NCBI RefSeq assembly: GCF_954871325.1 | Contig: NC_088775.1 | Location: 12,501,561-12,565,560, forward strand | DNA: 64,000 nucleotides | Direction: 5' to 3' | DNA from: Gordionus sp. m RMFG-2023 | Taxonomy: Eukaryota; Nematomorpha; Gordioida; Chordodea; Parachordodidae | Shown: piece by piece, positions 1 through 12,700 of the stretch | How positions within the stretch are numbered: the stretch's first letter is position 1 | How the letters are laid out: each line of letters starts with the position of its first letter | Translations under genes and position numbers: made by a program | Notes under the pieces: generated by a model | What the model was told of the DNA's origin: nothing | Databases searched by the model: none | The model's input: the letters and a program-made list of their open reading frames with translations, nothing else

Positions 1-125
1 AGACATGCTTACAAAAATTTTTTTCTATTTCTCAGATGAAGCAGCAGCACAATATAAAAATCGCAAAAATTGAATCAATCTTTGCCACCATGAAGATGAT
101 TTTGTGATAAAAGCTGAGTTTCTGG

Positions 126-230
126 GCCACATCTCATGGAACAGCTTGTAACGGGGTCGGAGGTACAGTCAAACATTTAGTGGCCAGGGCTAGTTTACAA
201 AGACCTGTTTTAGAACAAATAACTTGTTTT
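126..230 (+). pseudogene. Relic of a transposon-associated coding sequence
   Basis: One frame reads ATSHGTACNGVGGTVKHLVA and continues ARASLQRPVLEQI. From memory, the pattern ATSHGKGxCDGxGGTVKR, followed by ARASLQRP, recurs in uncharacterised multi-copy invertebrate proteins usually counted as mobile-element derived. Upstream frames are broken by stops and the relic ends within a few codons of 230. I cannot name the element class. Confidence 0.55.
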
Positions 231-1135
231 TTTTACCTATTATAAGGAAAATATCAAAGGTATAAGATTTATAATTTATTGATATATGTTATAAGGGTAT
301 AGATTTCTCCTATATTATGGAAGACGAATATGAGAAAGAGAATAATTTCAGAAGAGAGATTCAATAAAGCGCGTACGATTCCAGGAACGCAAAAATTTCA
401 TACTTTTCATTCAATTTTTCAGGATAAAATAGAAGCAAAATTTTATTCAACTTAAATATAACATTTAACTCGAATATTAATGCGAATTTACTACATGTAA
501 AAATAAATGGATATATAACATGTATCTATGACAATCAATGATGGGTGGTCTATGTTTTAGAAAAAAAAGCGAAAAAAGGTGTTAATTAGTTTTTTGCATC
601 CTCAGGAACTCAAATTCTTATACATATCTCTCCTTGATTGATAAATTTTGAAAACATAAATCACAAATTTTAGATGTGTTCAGTTCTTCAACTGTTATCG
701 GACGAACATTACATAAGGATGAGACAATTAAAACTATTTATCTTTCTATTCTATTTTCTTAAAATATATAATTATTTATATCTAACTAAATTTTGTTTCA
801 GTTATATTTTAAATTATGGAATGAATATGATTATCTATCTATATTTCTATATTATAAATAAAAATGAATAATAAAAAAATATCGAAGATATTTATTATTG
901 GAAATTTGTTACATTAGTGTCTAATGGGCATTTGCCGAATTGCCCCTCAGTTTAATTAGTATATTTAATAGAAGTTCAAATTTTTTTAGTATAAAAAGTG
1001 AAAATATTCTGTTATTGGTAAGTTAGCCACAAATTTTAACCATAATTCCAATTTCATAAGGCGTCACTATTTTTTTTTTCAATTTTGGTTAAAAATATAT
1101 ATTTCGGAAGAGTCAATAGCGTCAAGGTTTTGACT

Positions 1136-1353
1136 GTGTTGTTAAACGTCTCGTTTTGAACCGATTTTTTAAAACGGCTAACTCAATATTTTACCCAGAA
1201 AAGTATTGCCTAAGCCTCGAGATTTCGCTAATAGATGTCCAAACCTTTGTTCCTTCTACAAACAAAATCTTCAGGCTTGCGTAATATTATTCTAGATGAA
1301 ATAAAGAGTTAGCCTTTTTTAAGAATCGCCTCAAAATGAGCCGTTTAACAAAA
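1136..1353. repeat. Palindromic MITE family A, copy 1
   Basis: The left end has GTGTTGTTAAACG followed by imperfect CTCG..GAACCG; the right end is its inverted partner (GAGCCGTTTAACAAAAC). The middle shares AAGCCTCGAGATTTCGCTAA and ATGTCCAAACCTTTGT with the other copies. No coding capacity. Confidence 0.8.
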
Positions 1354-2779
1354 CTAGATTTGACATCTTATATATATTTATAAAAGGTAAATAAAAAACG
1401 AAAATAAACTCTCATTTTTGTTTAAAAATACAGATAAAGCAATATAGGTAAACATCAAGTTAATGACTCAAATTGGCGCTAATTTTTTATTTTTGATAGC
1501 CCTTTAGAGATTTTTTTTACCTACAATATTATATATTATATTTTTTTTTACTATAAATAGTTTTTGAGATATAAGCATTCTAAAAATTTCAGATTCCAAA
1601 GTGGCTCTTTTTTGTACCTATGAGCCCCTATATCTCGAGAACCAGGTTTGCTATCGAGCTAAATAAACGGCTTTCTCATTTTTTTAACCTATAATTCAGA
1701 AATTTTTAACAATTTTAAAAGGGGTCGGCCGAATCATGATCGATTTGACGTGGAATGGCCCATTTTGCTTATCTTGAACTTATTTTGAGAGGCCATATTA
1801 TCAGGCTTTTTTTTTACAGTAGAATCCTTTAGATGTTTAATTTTTAATTTGCTGATATATAAAAAACATAGCTTTTTCCTCATTTAAAAGCATTAATTCA
1901 CATTACTTACTTTGAAATGTTAGCGAAGATGCCTTTAACAAATTTCATATGACGATCCAAATTATAGATATGTAGTAGTTTGGAAAGATACTACTCCGAA
2001 AGTTTCTGGATCGAAAATATGCACCACCATTTTTTATTTGAAACATATTTGATATTAGGGTCGAGTCCCATCTCAGTGTATCTAACGTACTTATGTTATA
2101 AAGCTCGAAATTAAAAAATATTATTTATTATCCATCAAATATTTGCATTATTCATATTTCATTTATATTTTTGAATCAAATAATTGTATTATTTGTATTC
2201 TTACGAATAGTGACATTATTCGATTCTATTTTATTCGATTCCAAAATTAAATTCTTTGAAAAATATTTTCAAAAAAAAACAGATTATTAACATATAAAAA
2301 AAGTTATTTATTTAGATATCGAAATTTTATATGTAAAAATAAAGTCAGAAAAAATAAGAGGCAAGGAATAAATTATATAATATATAAATTATATGCTCAT
2401 ATGAAATAAAATAAATTTTGCATTCAAGTATTTTTATTTATAATATAAATAAGCGTTAAATAAAAGTATCAAAATGTATCTTAAAAAGTATCTAAAAACA
2501 GATTCAGATACGTCTAAAATAATATTTCGATACAGATACTTTATTCATAAATCTATCTAGATACAGATGCAACATTTTGATATCTAGATACTTTAACAAC
2601 TCTGTTTTTATTAAAAAATAAGAAAAAATATTTGATTAAAAAATAAATTTTTGTTTGGTCCGGTCCTAACCCTACTTATGGCTGTCCCATTCCTCTAAAA
2701 CGTAGATCTGTAGGTTAGGGTGTCTACGTTAAAAAAAAATTGGGGTCAATCAATTTAATTTAAAAAATATTTGACTCAT

Positions 2780-3020
2780 CTCTAACCTGAATTTGCAATT
2801 AACGCGAATTCGCAGAAGTATACAAAAAATGAATTTTAAATTATAATATTTATATCTTATTTTGTATATTTCTCCGCGAATTCGTACTAACTCTGAATGC
2901 AGGATAAGGCTGAATTCACAGTTAGCGCGAATTCCCTATACATAATTCATTGCGAAGAATACAAAAAGACAACATATTTTATATACTTCACCGTGAATTT
3001 CAGCTAACTATGAATGTGGG
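2780..3020. repeat. Palindromic repeat family C, two tandem units
   Basis: Two adjacent units share TTAACGCGAATTCGCAG or TTAGCGCGAATTCCC, an AT core with ACAAAAA.. and TTTTGTATA, and an inverted end CCGCGAATTCGTACTAACT followed by CTGAATGCAGG. The ends are inverted relative to each other. A second cluster lies at 7655-7865. Confidence 0.65.
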
Positions 3021-4439
3021 TAATATGATGCTTAGCAATTAAAATTTATGTTTGGCAAAACTCTATTCTCGATCATTAACTGCCCAAAAAGGTTGTCTAC
3101 ATTTTATGTTGTTTTAAAAAAAACGTAAATGTATCTTTTTATATTTTTTAAATACTACTTTTTCATAAAATAATGCCATCCGAATTTCCTAAGTTTACTA
3201 GACATTTTTTTTTAAAAAACTCAACTCAAAGCTAAAATTTCGAAGCATATTAAACCGAATATTTCAATATTTGATCTGATTTATGTAATGTTTGTGTTCC
3301 ATAATTTTTTTTTACGAATCAGCTGATTATAACGTATCCTATTTTTCCCTTGTCAAATTATGCGATCATTGATCCTCAAAAAGAATACAGATTTTTGAAA
3401 AAAAACTTTTTAAGATATATAATTTGGTGATTCCTATTATATTAGAATTTTTAATACCTTTACAACAATCAATCATATTTATTCATTATCTTCTATTTTT
3501 TTTTAATGAGAGATTGCTTTGAGGGTTATTTTCATACATGTAAATGTGGTATATAAATTTAACAAACATTGTTGTTTTATTCGTTTCGTCGTTTTATTAA
3601 ATCAATTGGATATAGACTTGCATGGGGCCTCCTTTTCAGGTCCGACCCGATCCTAGTAAAAAAATTCAAACCCTACTTGTTTAGAGGATAATAAGATCCA
3701 CTTTTTAAGAGGTTATGAAAAATATTACGATTTGAACCATTTTACATTATTTATTACCTTTCTAATATAATTTAGAATGTTTTGACTTTTTTTCATGAGA
3801 TTAAGTTATAGGGAAATAAATATAATATATTATATAAATATTTGATATATAAGAAATAATTTGACACTGATATTAATATAATATACTTCCCCTTTTTTTA
3901 AAATGAATACAGGTTAGAAGAATGATTAATTTAAAAAATAAAAGAAATAAAGAAAAATAGATAAATATTTATTAATATAAGACTAGAGTTGAAAATTCCT
4001 TAACCCGAGTTCACATTTACAAGTCTTTAAATCCATTTTTTTACTTTCGTTGGCGAAGAAGGACGTTTTTATCATACGAATTTTAAATATATCACAGAAA
4101 TTTTTTTAATTAATTTTATCCTGACAGTATTATATATTTCACACGTATTATAAAAAATTTTAAAGAAGCATACCACGGCGGCTAGCTTAGGGTGCGCTGG
4201 GCACAGAATTTAGCCTGTATGTGAATTTTTAAGAAAGTAAGAAATAATATATCGCCGGACTAACTGCAAAACTGTCTAAACAACAAAATTTTCAAGGTGT
4301 TCTTTTTGCATTTATGGGTTTATGAATGTTTTTTCTATCATGTTTTGTAATAGTTCGTTAGCTAATAGGAATGTGTCAGTCTTAAAAATTTAGAAAAAAT
4401 AGCTTATGGAATGTTTTATTCATGTTATTCTTTGGTTAT

Positions 4440-4800
4440 TTATTTATATTTTGAATTTATCATGAATATTATAAATTTTTTATTAAAAATAAGTCTTTCC
4501 TGTAAAATTAAAAAAAAATATTCGTCAGAAGACTGTTTTGCGACGATATTATAAATCAATTTATTTTTAACATTCAAGTGGCCACAAATAACGATTCTAG
4601 TCATTTAATAGGCCTTGTTATCTTATTTTAAATTTTGAATTTATCATGAATATTAAAATACGTTTTTTTATAAATAAGTCTTTCCTGTAAATTTTTTTTA
4701 CAAAAAATGTTAGTTAGAAGACGGTTTAATGACGATATTTTAAATCAATTTATTTTTTAACATTCAAGTGACAAGCAATAGCGACTCGGGTCGAAAAGCG
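4440..4800 (+). repeat. Tandem duplication spanning intron 3' end and exon start of MON2
   Basis: Two diverged direct copies, about 4440-4625 and 4626-4800, share TTTTGAATTTATCATGAATAT, AATAAGTCTTTCCTGTAAA, GACGATATT.TAAATCAATTTAT and AACATTCAAGTG. The second copy runs into MON2 exon 4769-4851; the first carries a pseudo-exon. Confidence 0.8.
4570..4612 (+). pseudogene. Duplicated pseudo-exon of MON2
   Basis: After CATTCAAG, this copy reads VATNNDSS in the frame where the true exon reads VTSNSDSG, so six of the eight positions are identical or similar. It then runs into HLIGLVILF and a stop, with no donor or DAYLLFQ segment. It is a partial copy of the exon start produced by the tandem duplication, unlikely to be spliced. 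Confidence 0.65.
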
Positions 4801-6741
4801 ACTCACCACGATCTTCCACCTTATTCTCAGGATGCATATTTGCTGTTTCAGGTTACTTATTTACGCTATTATTAAAATCTAGAAAATTCTACCATTTTTT
4901 TTTCAAGTCCCCTTTAACTTAATTTCGCATCCTATTATGGTATTTAAAACCAACCTGAATATTGCCTAAGCGCTCGAGATTTCGCCAAAAGATGTCGGAA
5001 AGTTTTGGGCATTGGCAACTATTCTGGCAAAATTTCGAGGCCATTTTTTTTTGTTTTTAACAACACCACAATTCAACATTTTCATTTGAGCGGGTAATAA
5101 TAATAATGTATTAATTATTATGTAATAATATAAGTTGAAACCAATCATATTTTGGGACACTAGATGATATTCTATAATATAACCACAATTTGTTTATGGG
5201 ATGGGAGCGCCTAATTTTCTAAGTAAAATTTTTTTGCACAATTAATAGGATCTCTGTCTGATGGCTAACGGCGAAACAACGAAATGGCTCTTAGAATTGC
5301 CTCAGATATCTCGAAATGTCCCGCTAGAACTTATCGAAGGAATACTGAACAAATTTTCTTCGATATTTATACAAGTTAATAGATTATATATAAAGAAATT
5401 TTAAATTTTTCGGAAAGTATGAAACGATAAAGAATATTTCTGAAGATTTTATTTATTTATTGATCCTCTTAATACCACAATTAGGTTTAGCCGCTTTTAT
5501 ATTTAACGCTTTTTGTTCAAGCATTGCGTTATATAACGCTATCGAAATCACAGCTGATTCCTCATAACTTTAGTAATATTTGAAATGTCACAACATATGT
5601 TTTTCAAATTTTATGATATCGTTTTCATCATAACGCTCTGTATTTATAAAAAATTATACTTATTTATTGTCTCGATTTTGTAAATAATACAACGCTTGAA
5701 CCTAAAGCGTTTACTATAAATCAGCCATCCATACCAACATTCTAGCCTTTGAGATAGAACATTTGATAGTCATTATAAAAAAAATATGAAAGCTATAATT
5801 ATATAGCTATAAATTATACATGGTTAGTTTTAAATATACATTCACTGGGAAATTATTTTGAATTAATACAACTAGTTTAGCAAACAATAAAATTTTTAAA
5901 TATGCAAACGCTGGAAATATTCAAATTTTTTGTATTTTTTATAATTATACTATTCACACAAAAAAATTCGAAATATATATAATAAGTTAAATTATAGCCA
6001 ATATAAGGTTAAATATCCTATTGAAAACAATAGAAACTTAATTTTTAAAATTGCTCTCCTGTAAAATTACAAAAATTTGAGATGGATTAATCTAATTCTC
6101 AGGCGACGATATGCTAAAGAAAAAATTCCATAAGGAGGAGTCAGTATCGGCGAAGGAAATTTTTGCCGATTCGATCCTGAACAAATATTTGGATCAGTCG
6201 ATTCTAACGCCTCCTTATAATAATTTTGTTTTTATAACCAGTTTTAATGTTACATCGATATTCCGATTGTTTCTGCATAAAAGGTTAGCTGCCTATTCTG
6301 AGATCACATTTATAACTAGGTCATTTTAACATCAGTAAAAATATTGATTTATCTCTAATTTTTGACTGGCTACCTTTTTAGTAAAGATGCTCAAATTCTA
6401 GAACGTTCTGGTATGGTACTAGTCTAAAAAGACTTTGGTTAGTAATTAGTACAATAATATGAATATGTCACTCATAATATATTTTAAGAAAATTAAAAAT
6501 TATTGGACACCATATATAGATACCTCAATTCCACTCACTCTTAAAAGACCAAGTATGTCCTTTGATCATAAAACTTTTTAGCCCGAACGTAAAATACAAT
6601 AATAATCGTCACACGATAGCCACTAGTCCAGGCGTAGCGGGTCATAATGGCAACAACTCTATCGAAAAACCTTTGTTTCCTATCAATTTACGTTTGTTGC
6701 GTATAGTTAGCGTCATAATAGACCGCTTTCACGATTATTTA
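4769..6741 (+). CDS. MON2: MON2 exons, N-terminal DCB/HUS region
   Basis: Four exons cover the end of the N-terminal part. Exon 4769-4851 ends DAYLLFQ at a GT donor and joins in phase to 5249-5374, which begins DLCLMANGETTKWLLELPQ, a good match to the MON2 segment around DLCQLVN. Exon 6103-6240 (acidic and lysine-rich start, then YNNFVFIT) joins to 6548-6741 giving FVFIT-N-QVCPLIIKLFSPNV, the strongest family signature here. Exon 6103-6240 carries roughly 40 residues with no counterpart I recall in vertebrate MON2. The junction 5374/6103 is out of phase by one base with canonical GT-AG sites. Exon 4769-4851 lies in a tandemly duplicated segment (see findings). Nothing recognisable as earlier MON2 exons was found in 1-4768, so they may lie upstream of the window or be too diverged to see. 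Confidence 0.85.
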
Positions 6742-9700
6742 GTAATATTGAAATCTGAAATATTATTTTCCCAAAATAATCTTTCTAAGATCTAGTAATA
6801 TCTTGTTTTTGCTATTTTTACTATTTTTACTTTATCATTAAAAAAGTGGACACCTAGAAATTTAATTTTTTAAGAATTTTTAACATTTTCACAATCGCTA
6901 ATCTAGACCAAAAAGTGTAGTCGACGCAACGCTTTAAGTTGAAACCTTCGTAACCTCTTCCTTCTACTATAGGTCTGCGTGGCAAAATTTTAGACCCCGC
7001 CCCGGTCGGCTGGAATTTAGCTTTTGCCCAACTCGTTTCCAAACTAAGGTTGTCTGGCCCGCTTTTTTTATACACAAGACTATAACCTGAAATATATAGT
7101 TGAACACCAAATAACAACTATTTATATTATTGGGGAGTAGTTAAATTAAAAAAACATTACACTTTATAGATTATCTCTTCTATCACATATCAGAATTCAT
7201 CAATGATCCAGCTCAATAATTTTTTTACCCTACCCAGCCCGAATAAAAATTATCCCGTCTTACCCGGCCCAGCAATTGCAGACCTCGCAACGTAGACTTC
7301 AATAGTCTCCGGAGTGAATTATCCCTTATAATAATTATCAACGAAGGCTAATTGCTTAAAATGAACTCCGGCATTTTAAATAAATAATAGGCCAATAAAC
7401 AACTAATTTTTTTCTAAAATTAAGAATATTCTATTTTCGCTAAAATTTAGGTGTTTAAGTTACCATTTTCACTGTTTGTTTGATATGATCCAATATATAG
7501 TAGAAGGTTTCTCTTGACACTTTAAGTGATTGAAAAATTTTACGTTATCAAATGACGTTATTTTTAATATTTATATATTTCGCAGTGGTATCTCTTTTGG
7601 TGATACATTGGGTTATTAGGACCACGGAGTATATCCAGGATTTTAATACAATTTAATATGGCTAACTCTGCATTCACAGTTAGCGCGAATTCGCAGTTAA
7701 ATATATAAACATACACAAAAATACAGTATATTTTGTATACTTCGCCGTGGATTCGTGTAAACTGTGATTTCAGATAACCACTTGCAGAGCGCAAATTTGT
7801 GGCAGAGAATACAAAAATATAGCATATTTTGTATAGATCATGCTAACTAATGAATGAGGGGTAAGAATTTTTTTTTAAAAAAAATCATATTATTTAGGCT
7901 CACCTTAACTGACCATATTTTGATTTCGCCCGTCAACACAAACAAATTAATTTAGGCGTAATAGCAAAAATTCTTATTAAATTTTTGCCTTATTGACGTT
8001 AACTACTTTTAAGAAAAATTTTTTTTTAACATCTGATATTTCTCGAAAAGTATTTTTTAAAAATAATATGCGAGATTAATATGTTTCATTCTTATCTTTT
8101 ATTATTTAAGAAAATATAGTCTTTGTCATTCCCATTTCAAACTTATTTCACAACATCTAAGAATTATATATAATTTTTAGGCTTAACATTATGTTTCGGA
8201 TGATTAGCGATGGCAGATTGCTCTTGTTTTAGTTTGACATGAGTCTCATATCTCTTGTATTTTTTTAAAACTTTGATATATAATGTACATGCCATATCGG
8301 GTCAGATTTTGGGATCTCTCAATTTTGTACCATTACGGAGGGAGATTTTTGAATTTGAAAAATTAGAACCGCAAATATATTCTAGCACGAGTAGAATATA
8401 TATTCTATTAATTTCAGATTTTCGCAATAAAATTTTTGCATCTTTTTTAAAATTTATTTGAAAAATCTATATAAAAATTGATATAAATTAAGAATGCTTC
8501 AAAAGTTCTAGAACATCTGTCTGAAATTTATAGTGTGGATTCTCTATACATGTTGGAATACATTTCCGGTCAAATCAGTTTGTGTATTTTTTTAAAATTT
8601 TTTACAAAAATTGATATAATTTAAGAATACTTCAAAAGTTCTAGAACATTGTCTAAAATTTACAATGTGGGTGCTCTCTACATGTTGGAATATATTTTCG
8701 ATCAAATCAGAATTTTTAAAATTAAAACAGTGCTCAGTAAACGTTTAAAATAAGAGATTCCGAATCACAATGCGACATTTATTCCAGGGTCACCATTTTT
8801 TTAAATATAATCTAATATTATTTACAAAATTTGAGATATATTTAAAAAAAAATATATCAAAAATTTTTACGCAAAGAAATCATCTTTTTGATTGTTTGAT
8901 CATTATAAAAAATAAAAAATTCGCATCAGTTTGGTTGCGACTACGCACGCGCTAAGCTTGTTATTTCGCTATTTTTTTTCTCCCATGTTAAGATTTGGGG
9001 TCTTATAAATTGCACATATTTTTTATTGATGCTCAATAATCGCAAAAAATGAGTTGTCGCAATTTTTTTTTTGAATATCGCCTAGCTTGCGGCCAACCTT
9101 ACATTAAAATTTCTATTTTCCTTCGGCATTTAAAAGAAATGAATTAATTAAAAACTGCCATTTTTTTGTTGTAGATTATGGAATGCGAAATCTTTATTTC
9201 TATGCTCCTGAAATTTACCGATCCCGAAAAACCTTTATGGCTGAGGGTCATCACTCTCGAAACGTTGTATAAATTGTTTTTGAAGATCGATATCTTAAGG
9301 TTTTATATTTTTTAATATCTTTACTTATCTATAATAATTATGATAATGCAAAATAAACGTATAAATGAATCAGCTGATATTCACTAAAAATTTTTTTTTT
9401 ATATTATAAAATTTATATTGAAACGCTAAGACTGTAGACCAGGCCAACTATTAATTTTTTTTTTTGAAAATTATTATCTAGGCATGTTTAATCCTTTAAA
9501 CCGTGTTCTGGTTCATCTTATTTTTGAAACTTAGGCTGAACAAATTTTTAACTAGGACATCCTATTTTGGTTTGTTTTAAGTGTGTACATTAAAAGAATT
9601 TTTTTAGGGGTTGGAAGGAATTACAAAGATACGTTTATATTTAAATCTAGTCTTCTTCTTTTTGGCTGTTTTGAGGAAACTAATATAGACGGCTAAAACA

Positions 9701-12700
9701 GCCTACCCTTTAGAATTAAGGCGAACTACGACACGGCATTAAATTTAGTTCTCTTCATTGAACTTTAGTTTTATATTTTTAAAAAAAATACTATACTAAA
9801 TAGACGATCAGTCTAAAAAGTAAAATGTATAGAAATATTAATAACATGAAACCGCGAAAATACTATTTGTTTAGATAGTTTTTACTCATATGTCAAATTC
9901 GCATCTTTTCTTATCTCCCACCCAACTTTATGAATTCGTGCATTGTTAAACTTGGTAGAGTTAGAACTTGACTAATTTGGCTGAACAATTCGTTTATTCA
10001 AATCAAAATATTTTTATTTATAAAAAAATAAATAAATTGTAACTGCATAATATTAGGTCCATATGCAGAAATTATGATTTGAAATCGCATTCCTCAAAAA
10101 TTTACCATATGTTGATTGACACCCTTCAAAACAATATCAGAACCGAATTTCTGGAAACCGACGATAAACGGGAAATTATAGGTGTTCTTATTTTTTTACC
10201 CCTTTTTTAAAATATCTTTTTTTTTTGTTAGAAAAGAATGAATAAAAGAAAGAAAGATAGATAGATCCCTTTATCTCATTTTTTAAAACATAGAAGATAA
10301 TTATACTTCTCTTCTTTTTAATTAAAAAAAATTTCAGGTGTTAATAATACTTCTACTCATGTCAATAACCCTCAATCGCCTAGCCTCGATATCGCGTTTT
10401 ATATCCATGATAAAGTTGTTCAATTATCCACTTTCATCTCCCCTAAACAATTTAAACCTTTATAGTAAGCTTCATTTTTTTATGTGTTTTTTATTTTGAT
10501 GGAACATTTAAAATTTTTCGGGAGTATTTATTCAGAAGGGGAGAAAAATGTAAACTAGAAACAAGAGTTATAATATGACTTGATTACTATATATATATAA
10601 TAATTAAAAAAAATTTTTCTTTGATAAATAAATTCTCTTCAGTACAGTGGTCTTCCATATCAACCAATGAAAATATTAAAATATAATTTTGGAATAATTA
10701 TACCTTTGCTATATTATATAGTTGTAAACTTCTATTTAAAATACACCCTGAAAAAATTTAAAAATTGATATAAAGCATTATAATACTCAGCAGACGATAT
10801 ATATATTAATTATATCAGAGACCTGCAGAGGTATCATTTGTATGGTCCGGCCCGGATTTTATAAAAGAATTTATCGGCCCAGATTTTATATCAGACCCGA
10901 CCCGGATTTAAAAAAAAATTATATTACATTTATTTTAAATTTTTTTAGCCATAATGGCGATTTAAAATATTTGGTTTTAAAATATATGGCCCTGCCTGGG
11001 CATTTTTTTAAAAAAATATTTAGGTCCAGCCCGACCCTGGTATTTTTGAAAAAATTTTTAGGCCCAGCCCGGGTATACTGGTCGGACAGGGCCTCTACAG
11101 GTCTCTGATATTTATATATACCCTTTTTCTTTTTAAAAAAAATTCTTTCATATGAAATACAAAATATTAAATTTAAAAGTGAATTTTATTATAGACATTA
11201 AAGTTTAGTAAGGCTCAAATAAAGCCAATTTTTATCCAATTTAAATACAATTTCTTAAATTATGATGCCTAAAATATTACGAGCAATACCTTATATGATG
11301 CAATTTTTTTGAATCAAGTTTCGAAATGTTAGATAAAGACGAAGCACCTGCTATTTCAGAAAAATATCTGATCACTTTGTTGCACGTATGTTTATTGGAT
11401 TTGGTGGATACATTGACTTTACACATCGTTCAAAGCTCCACCCAAATACCTTCAAAAATCGATGGTTTGAAAAGGAAAAAAAATATATAAGATATTTAAA
11501 TATTTCATAAAATTTATATAATGATAACAATGTTATTAAATCCAAATTTCTTGTTATTATAATTTATTATGTTATGAGAGGAAATTTAATAATAATCACC
11601 AGGAGAGATCGAAATATAACATACGTAATTTGCCTTAAGAATGGCTATTGCTATCCTTTTCTTAAGTAAATCCTTTACGGGGTTCCCCGGAATTTTTCCT
11701 GATTTGGCAGCCGACGTTTTTAAAGAAATTTTTAGCCATATCCATATATTTTTTTTTCGATTTTCATTTCACAAAAAAATCATTTTTTGAAGTCACATTT
11801 ATTAATCAATTTATTTAGCTTTTTATCAGAATGTCCTTTTTTTCAAATACATGATGTTCTTTTTCTTTCCAGTTATTATGTTATTTTTTTTTGAAAAAGG
11901 AGTTCACCATGTTTTTGAAAAAGTACAATATGTAACTAAGAAATCGATATATCTACAACATAAGAATAATGTGTGGTGACATAATGTCTTTGAACAAAAT
12001 GTCCGGTATCCATATTCAACTCTAAATGAGACATTTTTTTTCTTATTATTGTTCTGGACATTTTCGTTGGAAGGACAAAATGATTGATGAGGATAGCATT
12101 TGATTAATTTTTTTAAAAATCCTTAAATAATAATAATTTTTTTTTTAGAAATATCCCTGAAATTGATCCAATACTCTTGGCTGCAGATTTTATCGTCCTT
12201 AACGATTTTGCTCGACGCCACGTAATAATTAATAAATTTATCGTTTCGTTATATTCACCCCCCCCCCCTCCCTCCAACAATTTTATTTTTAATATAAAAT
12301 TTGAACACTGAAAACCCTAAATCTAGCCAAAAATAAAATTGCTGAGATGATTTTTTTTTGGATTTCGCCAGGCCTTATATTAAAAAAAGACTTCTTTTGC
12401 AGGTCTCTAAGAAAAATGCCAACTGGGGTATAGGTATTAAGTCATTTTACATCTGCTTAGTATTACTAGTTTTTTTTAGCAAGCATATATATTATGATAA
12501 TAAAATAATACAATTTACTCACATTTAAAGATGATTCTATTTCCTATAGTATCTGTTATTTCGCCTTCCGCTATCGCTGTGAAACCCGTTGTTGAACTAA
12601 CTCCGTTAGCTGTTAATAACAACTTGTTAAGGATGGTTTTACCTCTATTGAATCTTTTGTAGATGATTAGTCATCGAATCTGGTAAATATTAACATTTCC

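Larger units (their letters stand above)
1..4768. other. AT-rich region with repeats, no gene recognised
   Basis: Beyond the coding relic near 120-230 and the palindromic repeats listed separately, I see low-complexity AT-rich DNA with no conserved reading frame. A short GC-richer island at about 4165-4225 is discussed in the findings. The region may be 5' intron of MON2 or intergenic; the sequence does not decide. Confidence 0.5.

Noticed and set aside
10842-11108. Frame rich in RPGFYKRIYRPRFYIRPDPD-type repeats
   Set aside because: It is the translation of the GC-tract repeat inside a 292-bp non-coding element, not a protein gene.
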